Assembly (NCBI GenBank): GCA_021817825.1
Contig: JAKAFS010000024.1
Span: forward strand, 1-44,783
Origin: Deltaproteobacteria bacterium
GTDB taxonomy: Bacteria > Desulfobacterota > Syntrophia > Syntrophales > UBA5619
Direction of reading: 5' to 3'
DNA: 44,783 nucleotides
Both the position numbers and the translations under genes were made by a program. The notes under the pieces are model-generated. The model saw only the letters and a list, made by a program, of their open reading frames with translations, was not told where the DNA came from and did no database searches. The first letter of the stretch is position 1, and every line of letters begins with the position of its first letter. Below, piece by piece: positions 25,849-35,200 of this stretch.

Positions 25849-26727
25849 ATGAGTGAACTGAAGTTTCTGGCGATGAGCGATCTGGAAGGAAGGCATGACT
25901 TGGTCAAAAAGCTCCTGGAGGCGGACCTGTCCAAGTACGACATGCTGCTCTACAAGGGCGACACGCCGGACCCGCAGGTGTACAAGAAGATTCGGCGGGC
26001 CATGACCCTCTCGGGCGACCAGTGGTCGGCGCGCACTTCGACCGGGATCTACGCGGAACACGAAGAATCCCAGAAGGCCTTCAAAAAATCGGTCGAGGAT
26101 TCCACGATCATCAACAACCTTTTCGGCGAGATCAAAAAGAAGCTCCCCATCTACGGGGTCCTGGGCAACTCGGACACGGTGCCTACGATGATCGCTCCCA
26201 AGATCGGCATGGAGGCGGTCGATTTCGGCAAATACATCAACCTCGTGCACAATAAGATCGAGCAGTTCAAAGGGTTCACCCTGGTCGGCTACAACGGCCG
26301 GGTCCGCTATCTGGACGAGGAGATCGTCGAAGCCCCGCAACTTTCGTTCCTGGAAGAGAAGGCCCTCGAAGACCTGCACAAGCTCTTCAAACAGGTCGAT
26401 CCGGCAAAGACGATCTTCGTGACCCATGCGCCCCCCTACGGGATCCTCGACAAGGTGGCCCCGGAATGGGTCTCCTACGGCGTAGGCACCTACGGAGAAA
26501 AGGCCAAGGACGGCCATATCGGCGCCAATGCCTTTCGAACGATCGCCTTCGAGTATCAGCCGCTGGTCCATACCTTCGGCCACATCCACGAGACCCCGGG
26601 TGTGGAGAAGCACGGCCGGACGACCTTCATCAACGGCGGCGCCATGGGCGAAACCGAAGAGATGGAAGAAGTCACGATCAAGGACGGCAACGTCAGCAAC
26701 CGGTGGGTCAAGATCAGCGACCTGTAG
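25849..26727 (+). CDS. Metallophosphoesterase-like protein, copy B
   Basis: 292 residues, near duplicate of the gene at 24036 and with the same unusual DLE first motif, GD, GNSD, THAPPYG and GHIH motifs. Differences from copy A cluster at positions 57-75 and 171-177 and at the C-terminus (KDGNVSNRWVKISDL against RNGNVSCRWIKISDL), all outside the metal-site motifs, which suggests that both copies stay under selection. GGGAGGAAG precedes the ATG, 22 bases after the NTase-like gene. A strong terminator hairpin follows, so this is the last gene before the molybdenum hydroxylase set. Confidence 0.85.
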   Translation: MSELKFLAMSDLEGRHDLVKKLLEADLSKYDMLLYKGDTPDPQVYKKIRRAMTLSGDQWSARTSTGIYAEHEESQKAFKKSVEDSTIINNLFGEIKKKLPIYGVLGNSDTVPTMIAPKIGMEAVDFGKYINLVHNKIEQFKGFTLVGYNGRVRYLDEEIVEAPQLSFLEEKALEDLHKLFKQVDPAKTIFVTHAPPYGILDKVAPEWVSYGVGTYGEKAKDGHIGANAFRTIAFEYQPLVHTFGHIHETPGVEKHGRTTFINGGAMGETEEMEEVTIKDGNVSNRWVKISDL

Positions 26728-26745
26728 CCGTTGATCGGGAAAGAG

Positions 26746-26785
26746 GGACGGCTCCCGGTGTTTCAGGGAGAACCGGGAGCCGTCC
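26746..26785 (+). terminator. Intrinsic terminator after metallophosphoesterase copy B
   Basis: A perfect 14-bp stem (26746-26759 with 26772-26785) around a 12-base loop, followed by TTCAATTTTC. It lies 19 bases after the stop of copy B and would end or reduce transcription of the carboxyltransferase-to-phosphoesterase operon before the molybdenum hydroxylase genes. Confidence 0.8.
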
Positions 26786-26801
26786 TTCAATTTTCAATTC
26801 T

Positions 26802-26879
26802 GTCATACCCGCAAAAGCGGGTATCCAGGATGCTTAGAACATCCTGAAAAGAATGGATTCCCGCTTGCGCGGGAATGAC
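26802..26879. repeat. REP-like palindromic repeat, copy 2
   Basis: GTCATACCCGCAAAAGCGGG(T)ATCCAG at the left and TGGATTCCCGCTTGCGCGGGAATGAC at the right form an inverted pair. ATGCTTAGAACATCC between them contains a short hairpin of its own. Same family as the copies at 14.6 kb and 40.0 kb. It sits directly between a terminator and the molybdenum hydroxylase genes. Confidence 0.75.
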
Positions 26880-26931
26880 AAAAAAAGGAATTTTAAATAG
26901 GGCGCTGTCCCTACTTTTGGAGTCGCTAAGC

Positions 26932-27519
26932 ATGGCTCAAAAAACGACGAATAGCCGCCGCGCCAGGGGGAAAAAAACCGCCAATCCCGGCATGGGCTCC
27001 ATCGAACGCCAGATCATCGCCCTTACGGTGAACGGAAAAAAGCACCTCCTCACCTTCGGCGACGACATCCCACCCTGGGAGCCGGGGGCCTACGACGTCT
27101 ACCCCGGCCATACCCTCATCTTCACCTTGCGGGAAAAGCTCCACCTCATGGGGACCAAGCCTTCCTGCAACCGCGGGGCCTGCGGGGCCTGCACGGTGAT
27201 CCTCGACGGCGTGGCGACGCTTTCCTGCATGACCCTGACGGCCGATTGCCACGAAAAAAGCGTGGTCACGATCGAAGGCCTCGGCACGCCGGACCATCTC
27301 CATCCCATCCAGGAGGCCTTTATCGAGAATAACGGCTCCCAGTGCGGTTTCTGTACGCCGGGGATGATCGTCGCCGCCAAGGCCCTTTTGGACAAAAACC
27401 CGGACCCCACGGTGGAGGAAATCAAAAGCGGTCTGGCCAACAACACCTGCCGGTGCGGCAACTACTCGTTCATCACCCGGGCGGTCCTGTCGGCGGCCCA
27501 GAAATTGAAGGAGAGGTAA
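26932..27519 (+). CDS. Molybdenum hydroxylase, small [2Fe-2S] subunit
   Basis: 195 residues. It carries two [2Fe-2S] clusters that pass electrons between the molybdenum site and FAD. The plant-type cluster ligands are Cys79, Cys84, Cys87 and Cys99 (PSCNRGACGACTVILDG...LSC); the second set is Cys138, Cys141, Cys173 and Cys175 (QCGFCTPGM...CRCGNY). Compared with XDH-family small subunits (about 150-170 residues) there is an N-terminal basic extension (residues 1-25) and a short insert before the first cluster (GDDIPPWEPGAYDVYPGH). TTTGGAG precedes the ATG at 26932. The large subunit follows after six bases. Confidence 0.95.
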   Translation: MAQKTTNSRRARGKKTANPGMGSIERQIIALTVNGKKHLLTFGDDIPPWEPGAYDVYPGHTLIFTLREKLHLMGTKPSCNRGACGACTVILDGVATLSCMTLTADCHEKSVVTIEGLGTPDHLHPIQEAFIENNGSQCGFCTPGMIVAAKALLDKNPDPTVEEIKSGLANNTCRCGNYSFITRAVLSAAQKLKER

Positions 27520-27525
27520 CCTGCG

Positions 27526-29829
27526 ATGGCTTTCAATGTGATCGGCCAGCGTGTTGTCCGGAAAGACCAGGTCGCCAAGGCCACGGGCACGGCCCAGTAC
27601 ACGGTGGATGTCCAGTTCCCGGACACCCTCCACGCGGTGACCCTGAAGAGCCCCCATGCCCACGCCCGGATCAACGACATCGACACCTCCGAGGCGGAAA
27701 AAATGCCCGGGGTCCGGGCGGTGCTCTGCTACAAAAGCAAGGTCATCGTGCCCGGCGCCACGGGCGGCTATCTCTTCGATCTCTATGTGATGCCCGACAA
27801 GGTCGTCAATTTCCCCGGCCAGGTCGTGGCGGCCCTGGCGGCCGAGACCAAGGCCCTGGCCGAAGAGGCGATCAAGCTCATCAAGGTGGACTATACGCCC
27901 CTTCCCGCGGTCTTCGATCCCCGAGAGGCGTTAAAACCGGGCGCGCCGCTCATCCATCCGGAGATGCGGGAAAAAAGGCCCGATCTTCCGGACAACGTGG
28001 CCCCCAGCGATTATCTCTACAGGCAATCGCGCGGCGATCTCGATAAAGGGAAAAAAGACGCCGCCGTGACCGCCGCGGCCGAGTACACGGTCCTGCCGGA
28101 ATCGCACTACCGGCCGGAGACCAACAACGTGATCGCCCGATGGGAAGGGGACCAGCTCAAGTTCTGGGTCACTTCCCAGGGGGTGCACATGGCCAAAGGC
28201 GTCGTCTGCAAGGCCCTGAACCTGCCGGAGACCAACGTGACCGGTTATACCCCCTGGGTGGGGTGCGGTTTCGGCGGCCGGTTTGCGGCCCACCAGATGG
28301 CGATCTATGCCGCGGCCCTGGCCAAGATGACGGGGAGGCCCGTGCGGATCGCAACCGAAGTGGACGAAAACCAGGTCATCAACACCCATTCCATGGGACC
28401 CCATTACTACAGTACGAAGGGCGGGATCAAAAAGGACGGCACCCCGACCTTTCTGGAAAGCGTCTTTCACTGCAACGTCGGCGGGATCGTCGACGGCGGC
28501 TACACCGGGGTCTACCCGGTCTCCGAGGCGGCGCTCGCGGTCTACAACTACGAAAGCTGCGCCGTCGAGAATTTCCCGGTCTGGTGCAACCTGAACCCCT
28601 CGGGCGCCCGGCGCAGCTACGGCGGCGCCGAGGGGATGTTCTGTTCCGAGTCTTTCATCGATGAGATGCTGGAGAAGATCGACGCCGATCCCGTGGCCTG
28701 GCGGCTCAAGTGGGCCCAGAAGACCGGCGATCCGGTCACGATCCGCCTCGAATGGGGGGAGCTCGCCGGTTGCAACTATGCGGCCCTGATCAAAAAGGCC
28801 GCCGCGGCCTTCCGGTGGCAGGAGCGGTGGAAGGGGTGGCGCGTCCCGACTTTCGTCAAGGGGTCGAAGCGCCGGGGCATCGGGATCGCCCTCGGGATGC
28901 ACGTCACCGGCGACCCCACCTCGGAGCGGGGGCTGGTCAGGATCAATACGGACGGCACCGTGGATGCCATCTCCCAGGGGTGCGACATCGGCCAGGGAAT
29001 CCGCAGCGCCATGTGCCAGTGCGTGGCCGAGGCCCTGGGGGTGAAGTTCGAGCAGGTCCGCGTCTCGGCAGGCGACACCTCCTTCAACCCCATGGGTCAG
29101 GGGGTGCGGGCGAGCCGCGGCACGCCGCTCGTGATCGGCGCGGCGATCAAGGCGGCTCTCGACGCCAAGCGCCAGGTCCTGGAGGCGGCAGCCCCCATGC
29201 TCCAGGCCAAACCCGAAGAGCTGGAATGGCGGCAGGGCAAGGTCTTCCTCAAGAGCGACCCTGCCAAATTCATCCCCTTCTTCCAGGTGGCCATGAAGGC
29301 CTGCGGCTTTATCGGAACGGCCACGGAATTTGCCCCCAAGATCAACCCGGCGACGAAAAAGAAGCTCCTGGAAAAGAGCAACGTGGCCATGTGCGCCGAG
29401 GTGGAGGTGGATATCGAGACCGGCGGCGTCCGCTTGCTCGACGCGGTCCTGGCCGGCGACTGCGGGGTCGCCATCAACCCCGACGCGGTCAGGCAGCAGA
29501 TGGACGGCTCCATCATCTTCGGCCTTTCCTTCGGCATGCACGGCCAGCTCATCTACGACAAGAGCCACAACGGCGTGGTCCTGAACGCCTCCCCGAACGA
29601 CTACAAGATCCCGACCTTCCTCGAATACGAGCCGAACTTCCAGTCGATCATCCATGAAGATCCGGCCGACGCCCCGACCTATATGTTCAATCTCAAGGGG
29701 GTGGGCGAAGGGGCCTGCATCCCCGTGGCCCCGGCCATCGCCAACGCGATCTACAATGCCTGCGGCGCGCGGGTAAGGCACCATCCCATTACGCCGGAAC
29801 AGGTTCTCAAAGCCTTGGGGAAGATTTGA
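27526..29829 (+). CDS. Molybdenum hydroxylase, large molybdopterin subunit
   Basis: 767 residues, the expected size of the molybdopterin-binding subunit of the xanthine dehydrogenase/aldehyde oxidase family. Recognised segments: VVRKDQVAKATGTAQYTVD at the N-terminus, SQGVHMAK and GCGFGGRFAAHQ (247-256), GARRSYGGAEG, SQGCDIGQGIRSAMCQCVAEALGV, SAGDTSFNPMGQGVRASRG, and the catalytic Glu728 in KGVGEGACIPVAPAIANAI. This family hydroxylates heterocycles or aldehydes, or in 4-hydroxybenzoyl-CoA reductase works in the reductive direction. The substrate cannot be told from sequence by eye. It lies between the small subunit (6-base gap) and the fused FAD subunit (1-base gap). Confidence 0.95.
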   Translation: MAFNVIGQRVVRKDQVAKATGTAQYTVDVQFPDTLHAVTLKSPHAHARINDIDTSEAEKMPGVRAVLCYKSKVIVPGATGGYLFDLYVMPDKVVNFPGQVVAALAAETKALAEEAIKLIKVDYTPLPAVFDPREALKPGAPLIHPEMREKRPDLPDNVAPSDYLYRQSRGDLDKGKKDAAVTAAAEYTVLPESHYRPETNNVIARWEGDQLKFWVTSQGVHMAKGVVCKALNLPETNVTGYTPWVGCGFGGRFAAHQMAIYAAALAKMTGRPVRIATEVDENQVINTHSMGPHYYSTKGGIKKDGTPTFLESVFHCNVGGIVDGGYTGVYPVSEAALAVYNYESCAVENFPVWCNLNPSGARRSYGGAEGMFCSESFIDEMLEKIDADPVAWRLKWAQKTGDPVTIRLEWGELAGCNYAALIKKAAAAFRWQERWKGWRVPTFVKGSKRRGIGIALGMHVTGDPTSERGLVRINTDGTVDAISQGCDIGQGIRSAMCQCVAEALGVKFEQVRVSAGDTSFNPMGQGVRASRGTPLVIGAAIKAALDAKRQVLEAAAPMLQAKPEELEWRQGKVFLKSDPAKFIPFFQVAMKACGFIGTATEFAPKINPATKKKLLEKSNVAMCAEVEVDIETGGVRLLDAVLAGDCGVAINPDAVRQQMDGSIIFGLSFGMHGQLIYDKSHNGVVLNASPNDYKIPTFLEYEPNFQSIIHEDPADAPTYMFNLKGVGEGACIPVAPAIANAIYNACGARVRHHPITPEQVLKALGKI

Positions 29830-29830
29830 T

Positions 29831-32212
29831 ATGAAACCATACCACTATCAGTCGGCAGAGACCCTTGGAACGGCAGTCGCAACCTTAAAAAAAGGCAAGG
29901 CCGCCATCCTTGCCGGCGGCACCGACCTTTTGAACGTCCTCAAGCAAGGGGCGCTCGCGGAGCCGCCCGAGACGCTGGTCAACATCAAGCGGCTGCCGGG
30001 GCTGAGAGCCATCGCCTATGATCGCCAGGGTCTTGCGATCGGCGCGTTGACGACCCTGACCGAGCTTGCCGAATCCCCCCTGGTCAAGGAAAAATATCCG
30101 GCCCTGGCCCAGGCCGCATCCCTTGTGGCGGGCCCGACCCTCCGCAACATGGGCACCGTCGGGGGCAACCTCTGCCAGGAGGTGCAGTGCTGGTATTTCC
30201 GGAGGTCGCACCTGACCGGGACCTGGTTCGACTGCCTGCGGAAGGGCGGCAACCTCTGCTATGCCGTAGGCGGCGACAACCGCTTCCATTCCATCGCCGG
30301 CGGGATCAAGGTACAGCCCTCGCAATGTTCCAAGTACTGCCCGGCCGGGACCAATATCCCCGCCTACCTGGAACGGATCCGCGCCGGCCAGTTCGACGCG
30401 GCGGCGAAGGTCCTTCTGGAGGTGAATCCGCTGGCCGCCATCACCGGCCGGATCTGTCCCCATTTTTGCGAAAAGGCCTGCAACCTGAAGGACTACAATC
30501 AGGCCCTGTCGGTGAAAAACATCGAACGGTTCGTGGGCGATCGCATCCTCAAGAACCCGGCCAGGTTCCTGAGGCTGCCTGAGAGGGAGAAAAAACAGCG
30601 GATCGCCGTCATCGGCTCGGGTCCGGCCGGCCTGTCGGCCGCCTTTTTCCTGAGAAAGGCGGGCTACGGGGTGACGATCTTCGAGACCATGCCGGTCGCA
30701 GGCGGCACCATGGCGCTGACGATCCCCCACTACCGCCTGCCCGCCGGGGTGTTGAAAAAGGCCATCGCCTTTATCGAAAGCCACGGCATCACGATCAAGA
30801 CCAGAACCGCGATCGGCAAAGCGGTCACCATCCCGCAGCTCTTGAAAAAGGGGTACAAGGCCGTCTTCATCGCCGTCGGCGCCCAGGAGGGGCGGAAGCT
30901 CCGGATCCCGGGCAGCGACCTCAAAGGCGTCATGACGGCCCTCGATTTTTTGAGCCAGGTCAAAAAGGGCAGGAAGACCGAACTCGGCAAAAGGCTGCTC
31001 GTCATCGGCGGCGGCAGCGTGGCCTTCGACTGCGCCCGCACGGCCCGGCGCTTGGGGGTGAAGGAGGTCCGCATGGCCTGCCTGGAATCCCTGGAGACCA
31101 TGCCGGCCGATAGCGACGAGATCCGGGAGGGCCAGGCCGAAGGGGTGAAGCTCCACCCCGGCCTCATGACCACGGCGATCCAGGGGAAGAACGGCCGGGT
31201 GAGCGGCGTCGAGGCCCTTTCCGTCTCCTCCCTGGTCTTCAAGGACGGCATCCCCCAGGTGACGACGACCCCGGGCTCGGAAAGCGCGCTTGCCGCCGAT
31301 ACGGTGATCTTTGCCGTGGGCCAGGTGCCGGATTTGAGCGCCGCCGCCGGGGTCAAGGGGCTCAAAATCTCCCGGATGGGGACGATCGACGTCGATCCCG
31401 AGACCTTGAGCACCGGCGTCAAGGGGATCTATGCCGGAGGCGACGCCTGGGTGGCGGCAGGCTCGGTGATCCAGGCCATTGCCTGCGGCAAGAAGGCCGC
31501 AAACGCCATCCATCGCTTCTGCGGCGGCCGTTCCGACATCGCCCCGAGCCAGGTCCAGTACGATTCGCTCCTGGCCTTCAACGGCGCGGGCTCCCAGACC
31601 CCCCGCGTCGAGACGCCGGAACGGCCGGTGAAAGAAAGGCTAAAGGATATCAAGACCGAGGTGGTCCAGGGACTGCCCGAGCCGCTCATCGTCCAGGAGG
31701 CGAACCGCTGCCGCAACTGCGGCTGCGTTGCCGTCAATGCCTCGGACCTGGCGACCATGCTTACGGCCCTGAACGCCTTGATCAAGACCACCAAACGCGT
31801 GATTCCGGCCGAGCAATTTTTTGCTGTGGCCGGCCACAAGACCACGGTCCTCGATGACGACGAGATCGTCGTGGAGATCCGGGTGCCCACCGTGGCGAAA
31901 GAGGCCCGGCAGGCCTTCATCAAATTCGCCCAGCGGCCGGCCATCGATTTTGCCGTCGTGAACGCCGCTTCCCTCCTGAAAATGACCGGCGGCAAGGTCC
32001 TGGATGCAAGACTGGTCCTGGGCGCCGTCGCGCCTATGCCCTTCCGGGCTTTTGAGGCCGAAGCGCTCCTGAAAGGCAAGGCCGTGACCGAAGCCTTGGC
32101 CGAAAAGGCCGCGGCCACCCTGGAAGGCAAGGCCATCCTCCTTAGCGGGAATCAATACAAGCTGCAAATCGCCAAGGCGCTTCTGAAGCGGGCGATCCTG
32201 GGGGAGGGCTGA
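29831..32212 (+). CDS. Molybdenum hydroxylase FAD subunit with a nested GltD-like oxidoreductase
   Basis: 793 residues built as a domain within a domain. Residues 1-158 are the first part of a CoxM/PaoB-type FAD subunit: AGGTDLL (28-34), GTVGGNLCQEVQCWYFR (108-124) and cysteines 115, 120, 135 and 143 of the extra [4Fe-4S] loop also seen in 4-hydroxybenzoyl-CoA reductase and PaoB. Residues 159-630 are inserted: Cys-rich Fe-S helical domain (Cys166, 170, 209, 213, 217), FAD motif GSGPAG (262-267), NAD(P) motif GGGSVA (393-398) and YAGGD (535-538), as in glutamate synthase small subunits. From Cys632 (CVAVNASDLATML) the CoxM part resumes to the end. The insert would let the enzyme exchange electrons directly with NAD(P)H. 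Confidence 0.92.
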   Translation: MKPYHYQSAETLGTAVATLKKGKAAILAGGTDLLNVLKQGALAEPPETLVNIKRLPGLRAIAYDRQGLAIGALTTLTELAESPLVKEKYPALAQAASLVAGPTLRNMGTVGGNLCQEVQCWYFRRSHLTGTWFDCLRKGGNLCYAVGGDNRFHSIAGGIKVQPSQCSKYCPAGTNIPAYLERIRAGQFDAAAKVLLEVNPLAAITGRICPHFCEKACNLKDYNQALSVKNIERFVGDRILKNPARFLRLPEREKKQRIAVIGSGPAGLSAAFFLRKAGYGVTIFETMPVAGGTMALTIPHYRLPAGVLKKAIAFIESHGITIKTRTAIGKAVTIPQLLKKGYKAVFIAVGAQEGRKLRIPGSDLKGVMTALDFLSQVKKGRKTELGKRLLVIGGGSVAFDCARTARRLGVKEVRMACLESLETMPADSDEIREGQAEGVKLHPGLMTTAIQGKNGRVSGVEALSVSSLVFKDGIPQVTTTPGSESALAADTVIFAVGQVPDLSAAAGVKGLKISRMGTIDVDPETLSTGVKGIYAGGDAWVAAGSVIQAIACGKKAANAIHRFCGGRSDIAPSQVQYDSLLAFNGAGSQTPRVETPERPVKERLKDIKTEVVQGLPEPLIVQEANRCRNCGCVAVNASDLATMLTALNALIKTTKRVIPAEQFFAVAGHKTTVLDDDEIVVEIRVPTVAKEARQAFIKFAQRPAIDFAVVNAASLLKMTGGKVLDARLVLGAVAPMPFRAFEAEALLKGKAVTEALAEKAAATLEGKAILLSGNQYKLQIAKALLKRAILGEG

Positions 32213-32299
32213 CCAGAAGCGCCCGTAAGCTTCCCCCGAAAGGGAACCCTGCAAAAACAGCGTTTCCCGGCAATCCCCTCTGGAAATGAGCGTCCGGTC

Positions 32300-35200
32300 C
32301 TACCAGCGGTAGCGGATCCCCAGGGACCCTCCCTGCTCAAAACGGTCGCTGGCGAAGTCGGCGTCGTAGGCCAGGAAGAGGTTGACGTTCTTCCGGACCA
32401 CGCAGGTGAGGCCAAGGCCCAGATCGAGGGTGTCCCGGCCGGGTTTTTCCCCGCGGACGGTAAAGGTGGCCGCAGGGGCACCGGCGAAGGCGGCATTGAT
32501 CAGATAATCATCGTTGGCGAATTCGTGCAGCCATTTCACCCGGAATTCCGGCGTCAGCGTTGCGGTCCGCACGGTGAAGTCTTTGCTGGCTTTGATCCCT
32601 AAGGCACTTAAATAGGATGAGGTGCGTTCCTTGTCCACCGTCAGATTGAACGCCCCGGCGTCGGTTTCCGTAAAGCCGTTCCGAGACAGGGCGCCGGCCT
32701 GGAAAGAGGCCAGGGGGGTGACGCTGACGGTCTTGACCGTGAGGACATATCCCGCTTCCACCAAGGCGGCCAGGGCGTGTCCGGCATAGTCCGCCACCGC
32801 TGTCCGGTCGATTCCGCCAAAGGAGATATTCCGTGTGCCGGCATTGCGGTTGTACCCGTAAGCCAGAATGCCGTTCAGATACCAGGGGCGCGCGACGTAC
32901 GATCCGTAGAGAGATCCCTGATAGCTGGACAGGGTCGCCTTTTCGGACAGGTCGTTCAGCTTGACCTCGGCCCGCGAGTAGCCGACCGACAACCCGGCCA
33001 GGACATCCGGGCCGATCTGCCGGTCAAATCCGCCGGTGATGCCTGCGGTATGGTAACGGTATTTCGAGGAGCGGTTGTCGCCGCTCATCCGGCCCAGATC
33101 GCCGTATCCCTTCAACCAGAGGCCCGAGGCGGCGGATTTTCGATCGTCTCGCAGGGCGGACAGGGCCAGCAGGGTGTTGCCCGCGTCATTTAAGACATCG
33201 TTCCGGGCGGCCAGGAGGATCTGCCCGGTATGGGCGGTGGCAGGACCGCCCGTCGCCAGACTGTCCATCCGGCCGGTCAGGGTATTCAGGTACCGGTTAA
33301 AGGAAGAAAAGCCGATCCCCGTGAAGGCCGTGTGGGAGAGACCCGCAAGCTCGTCGAGGGCGACCTGGGCTTGCGTCCGGTCGGTGATCTGCATGAGGGC
33401 CGACAGTTCCGGGTTTCCCGCGCTTCCCACCAGGGTGTCGATATAGCCGTTCAAGGCATCGGCCACGGCGCGCTGGTTTTCCGTGGCCGCAGGAAGGGCA
33501 AAATCTCTGTTCACGGTCAGACTGTAATTATTCGCGCCCGCCGTGAGCGTCGGCGTCAGAAAGGGCGATGCCGAAGAGACCTCGCCAAAGGCGCCCGTGC
33601 CGGCTCCCGCCGAAAAGACGACGCCGTAACTGGTGCTGCGCGCATAGAGCCCCGACTGGGGAATGATCAGGACGCCCCCCTGATTGAGGGCGGCCATGCC
33701 GGCGGTGACCGTTGCGGACGCCGTAGGGCTGACGATCAGTCCCAGATTCGCTCCCGAGTTCTGGGTGTAGACGGGCGTGGTGACGTCTCCGCCGAAGGCC
33801 AGGGTGCCGGCGGTCAGGGAAATGGCATTGGCGATCGCCAGAGGAGCGCTTCCCGCGGTGATGGTCCACCGGCCCGTATTGGTTTTGGTGAGGTTTTCGA
33901 AGTTGACGATCTGCGAGGCGGCGAGGCTTCCCGTCCCGTTCAGCTCCAGGCTGTCGCCGGGGCCGAAACTTCCGGCGATAGCGCCGTTGATGACCGAGCC
34001 GGTCTTAAGGGTGACCGCGTTGACGGCGTTGGCCAGTTGGATGGCGGTGCCGCCGGTACCGGTAATGGTGCCGGAGTTGAGCAGGGTGGTGTCGCCCAAT
34101 GCCGCATTGATGCCGGTAGCGCCGCTAATCGTGCCGCTGTTGGTGATATTGTTGGCAACCCCTTCCAGATACATGCCGGCGTCTGCCGGAAGCGCCGGTG
34201 TTGAGGTCGCCGTAATCGTTCCGGAGTTGGTGACGGTGTTGACGCCGCCGGTGCTGACCATCTGGACGCCGAAAGCGACCCCCGTACCGGACGGGCTTCC
34301 CGTGATCGCGCCCGAATTGGTGAGCACGTTGCCGTCCATGCCGTTCAGGCAAGCGCCGCTGGCAAAAACCTCCGAAGCAGCGGTGATGACGCCGCTGTTC
34401 GTAAGCGAGTTTTGCGTGTCTTCCATCCACACGGCATAGGCGGCGCCTCCCGCGCCGATGCCGCGCGCCGCAATGGTCCCGCTGTTGGTGATGGCGTTGA
34501 TGCCCGTTTGCATGCGAACGCCCTGGGCGGTGAGATCGGCCGTGGCGGTGATGACGCCCCTGTTGACGAGGGTATTTGTCGTCCCCTCCATCCAGACGCC
34601 GGCGGCATCGCCTCCCCCGTATCCCGTGGAGAGCGCTTCGATGGTCCCGCTGTTGGTGACGGCGCTTACGCCGTTCTCCAGGAGAACGCCTCGGGAACAG
34701 CAATCCGACGTAGCCCTGATCGCACCGGTGTTCGTCACAGCGTTGTTGTCGCCGGCCATCCACACGCTTTCGACCGTGCCGCTTCCATCGCCCGTGGCGA
34801 CGGCCGTGATGGTTCCATTGTTGGTCAGCCGGTTCTTAGGCCCGACGAAATAAAGCGCCGTCGCCTTGTTGGCATTGTAGCCGGGAGCGTTTGCCGCAAT
34901 GGCGCCGTCGTTCGTGACGGTGTTGTCGTTGCCGCCTATTTGAGCGCCTACGGCCCAGGGGTTGTCGCCGGAGGCGTTGCCGGTGAGCGTGCCGTTATTG
35001 GTCAAGACGCTGGTGCTGAGGCCGAAGAGATAGGCGCCGATGCCGTTAAAGACGCCGTTGGCCGTGATGGTTCCCGAATTGGCAAGCGTGGCGGCATTGC
35101 CCATCATAAACACGCCTTCGGCGGAAGAGCCGACGGCGGTCGAGGTCGCGACAATGGTTCCCGAATTGGTGATCCTGCTGGAGCTTCCGCCGGTCCAAAC

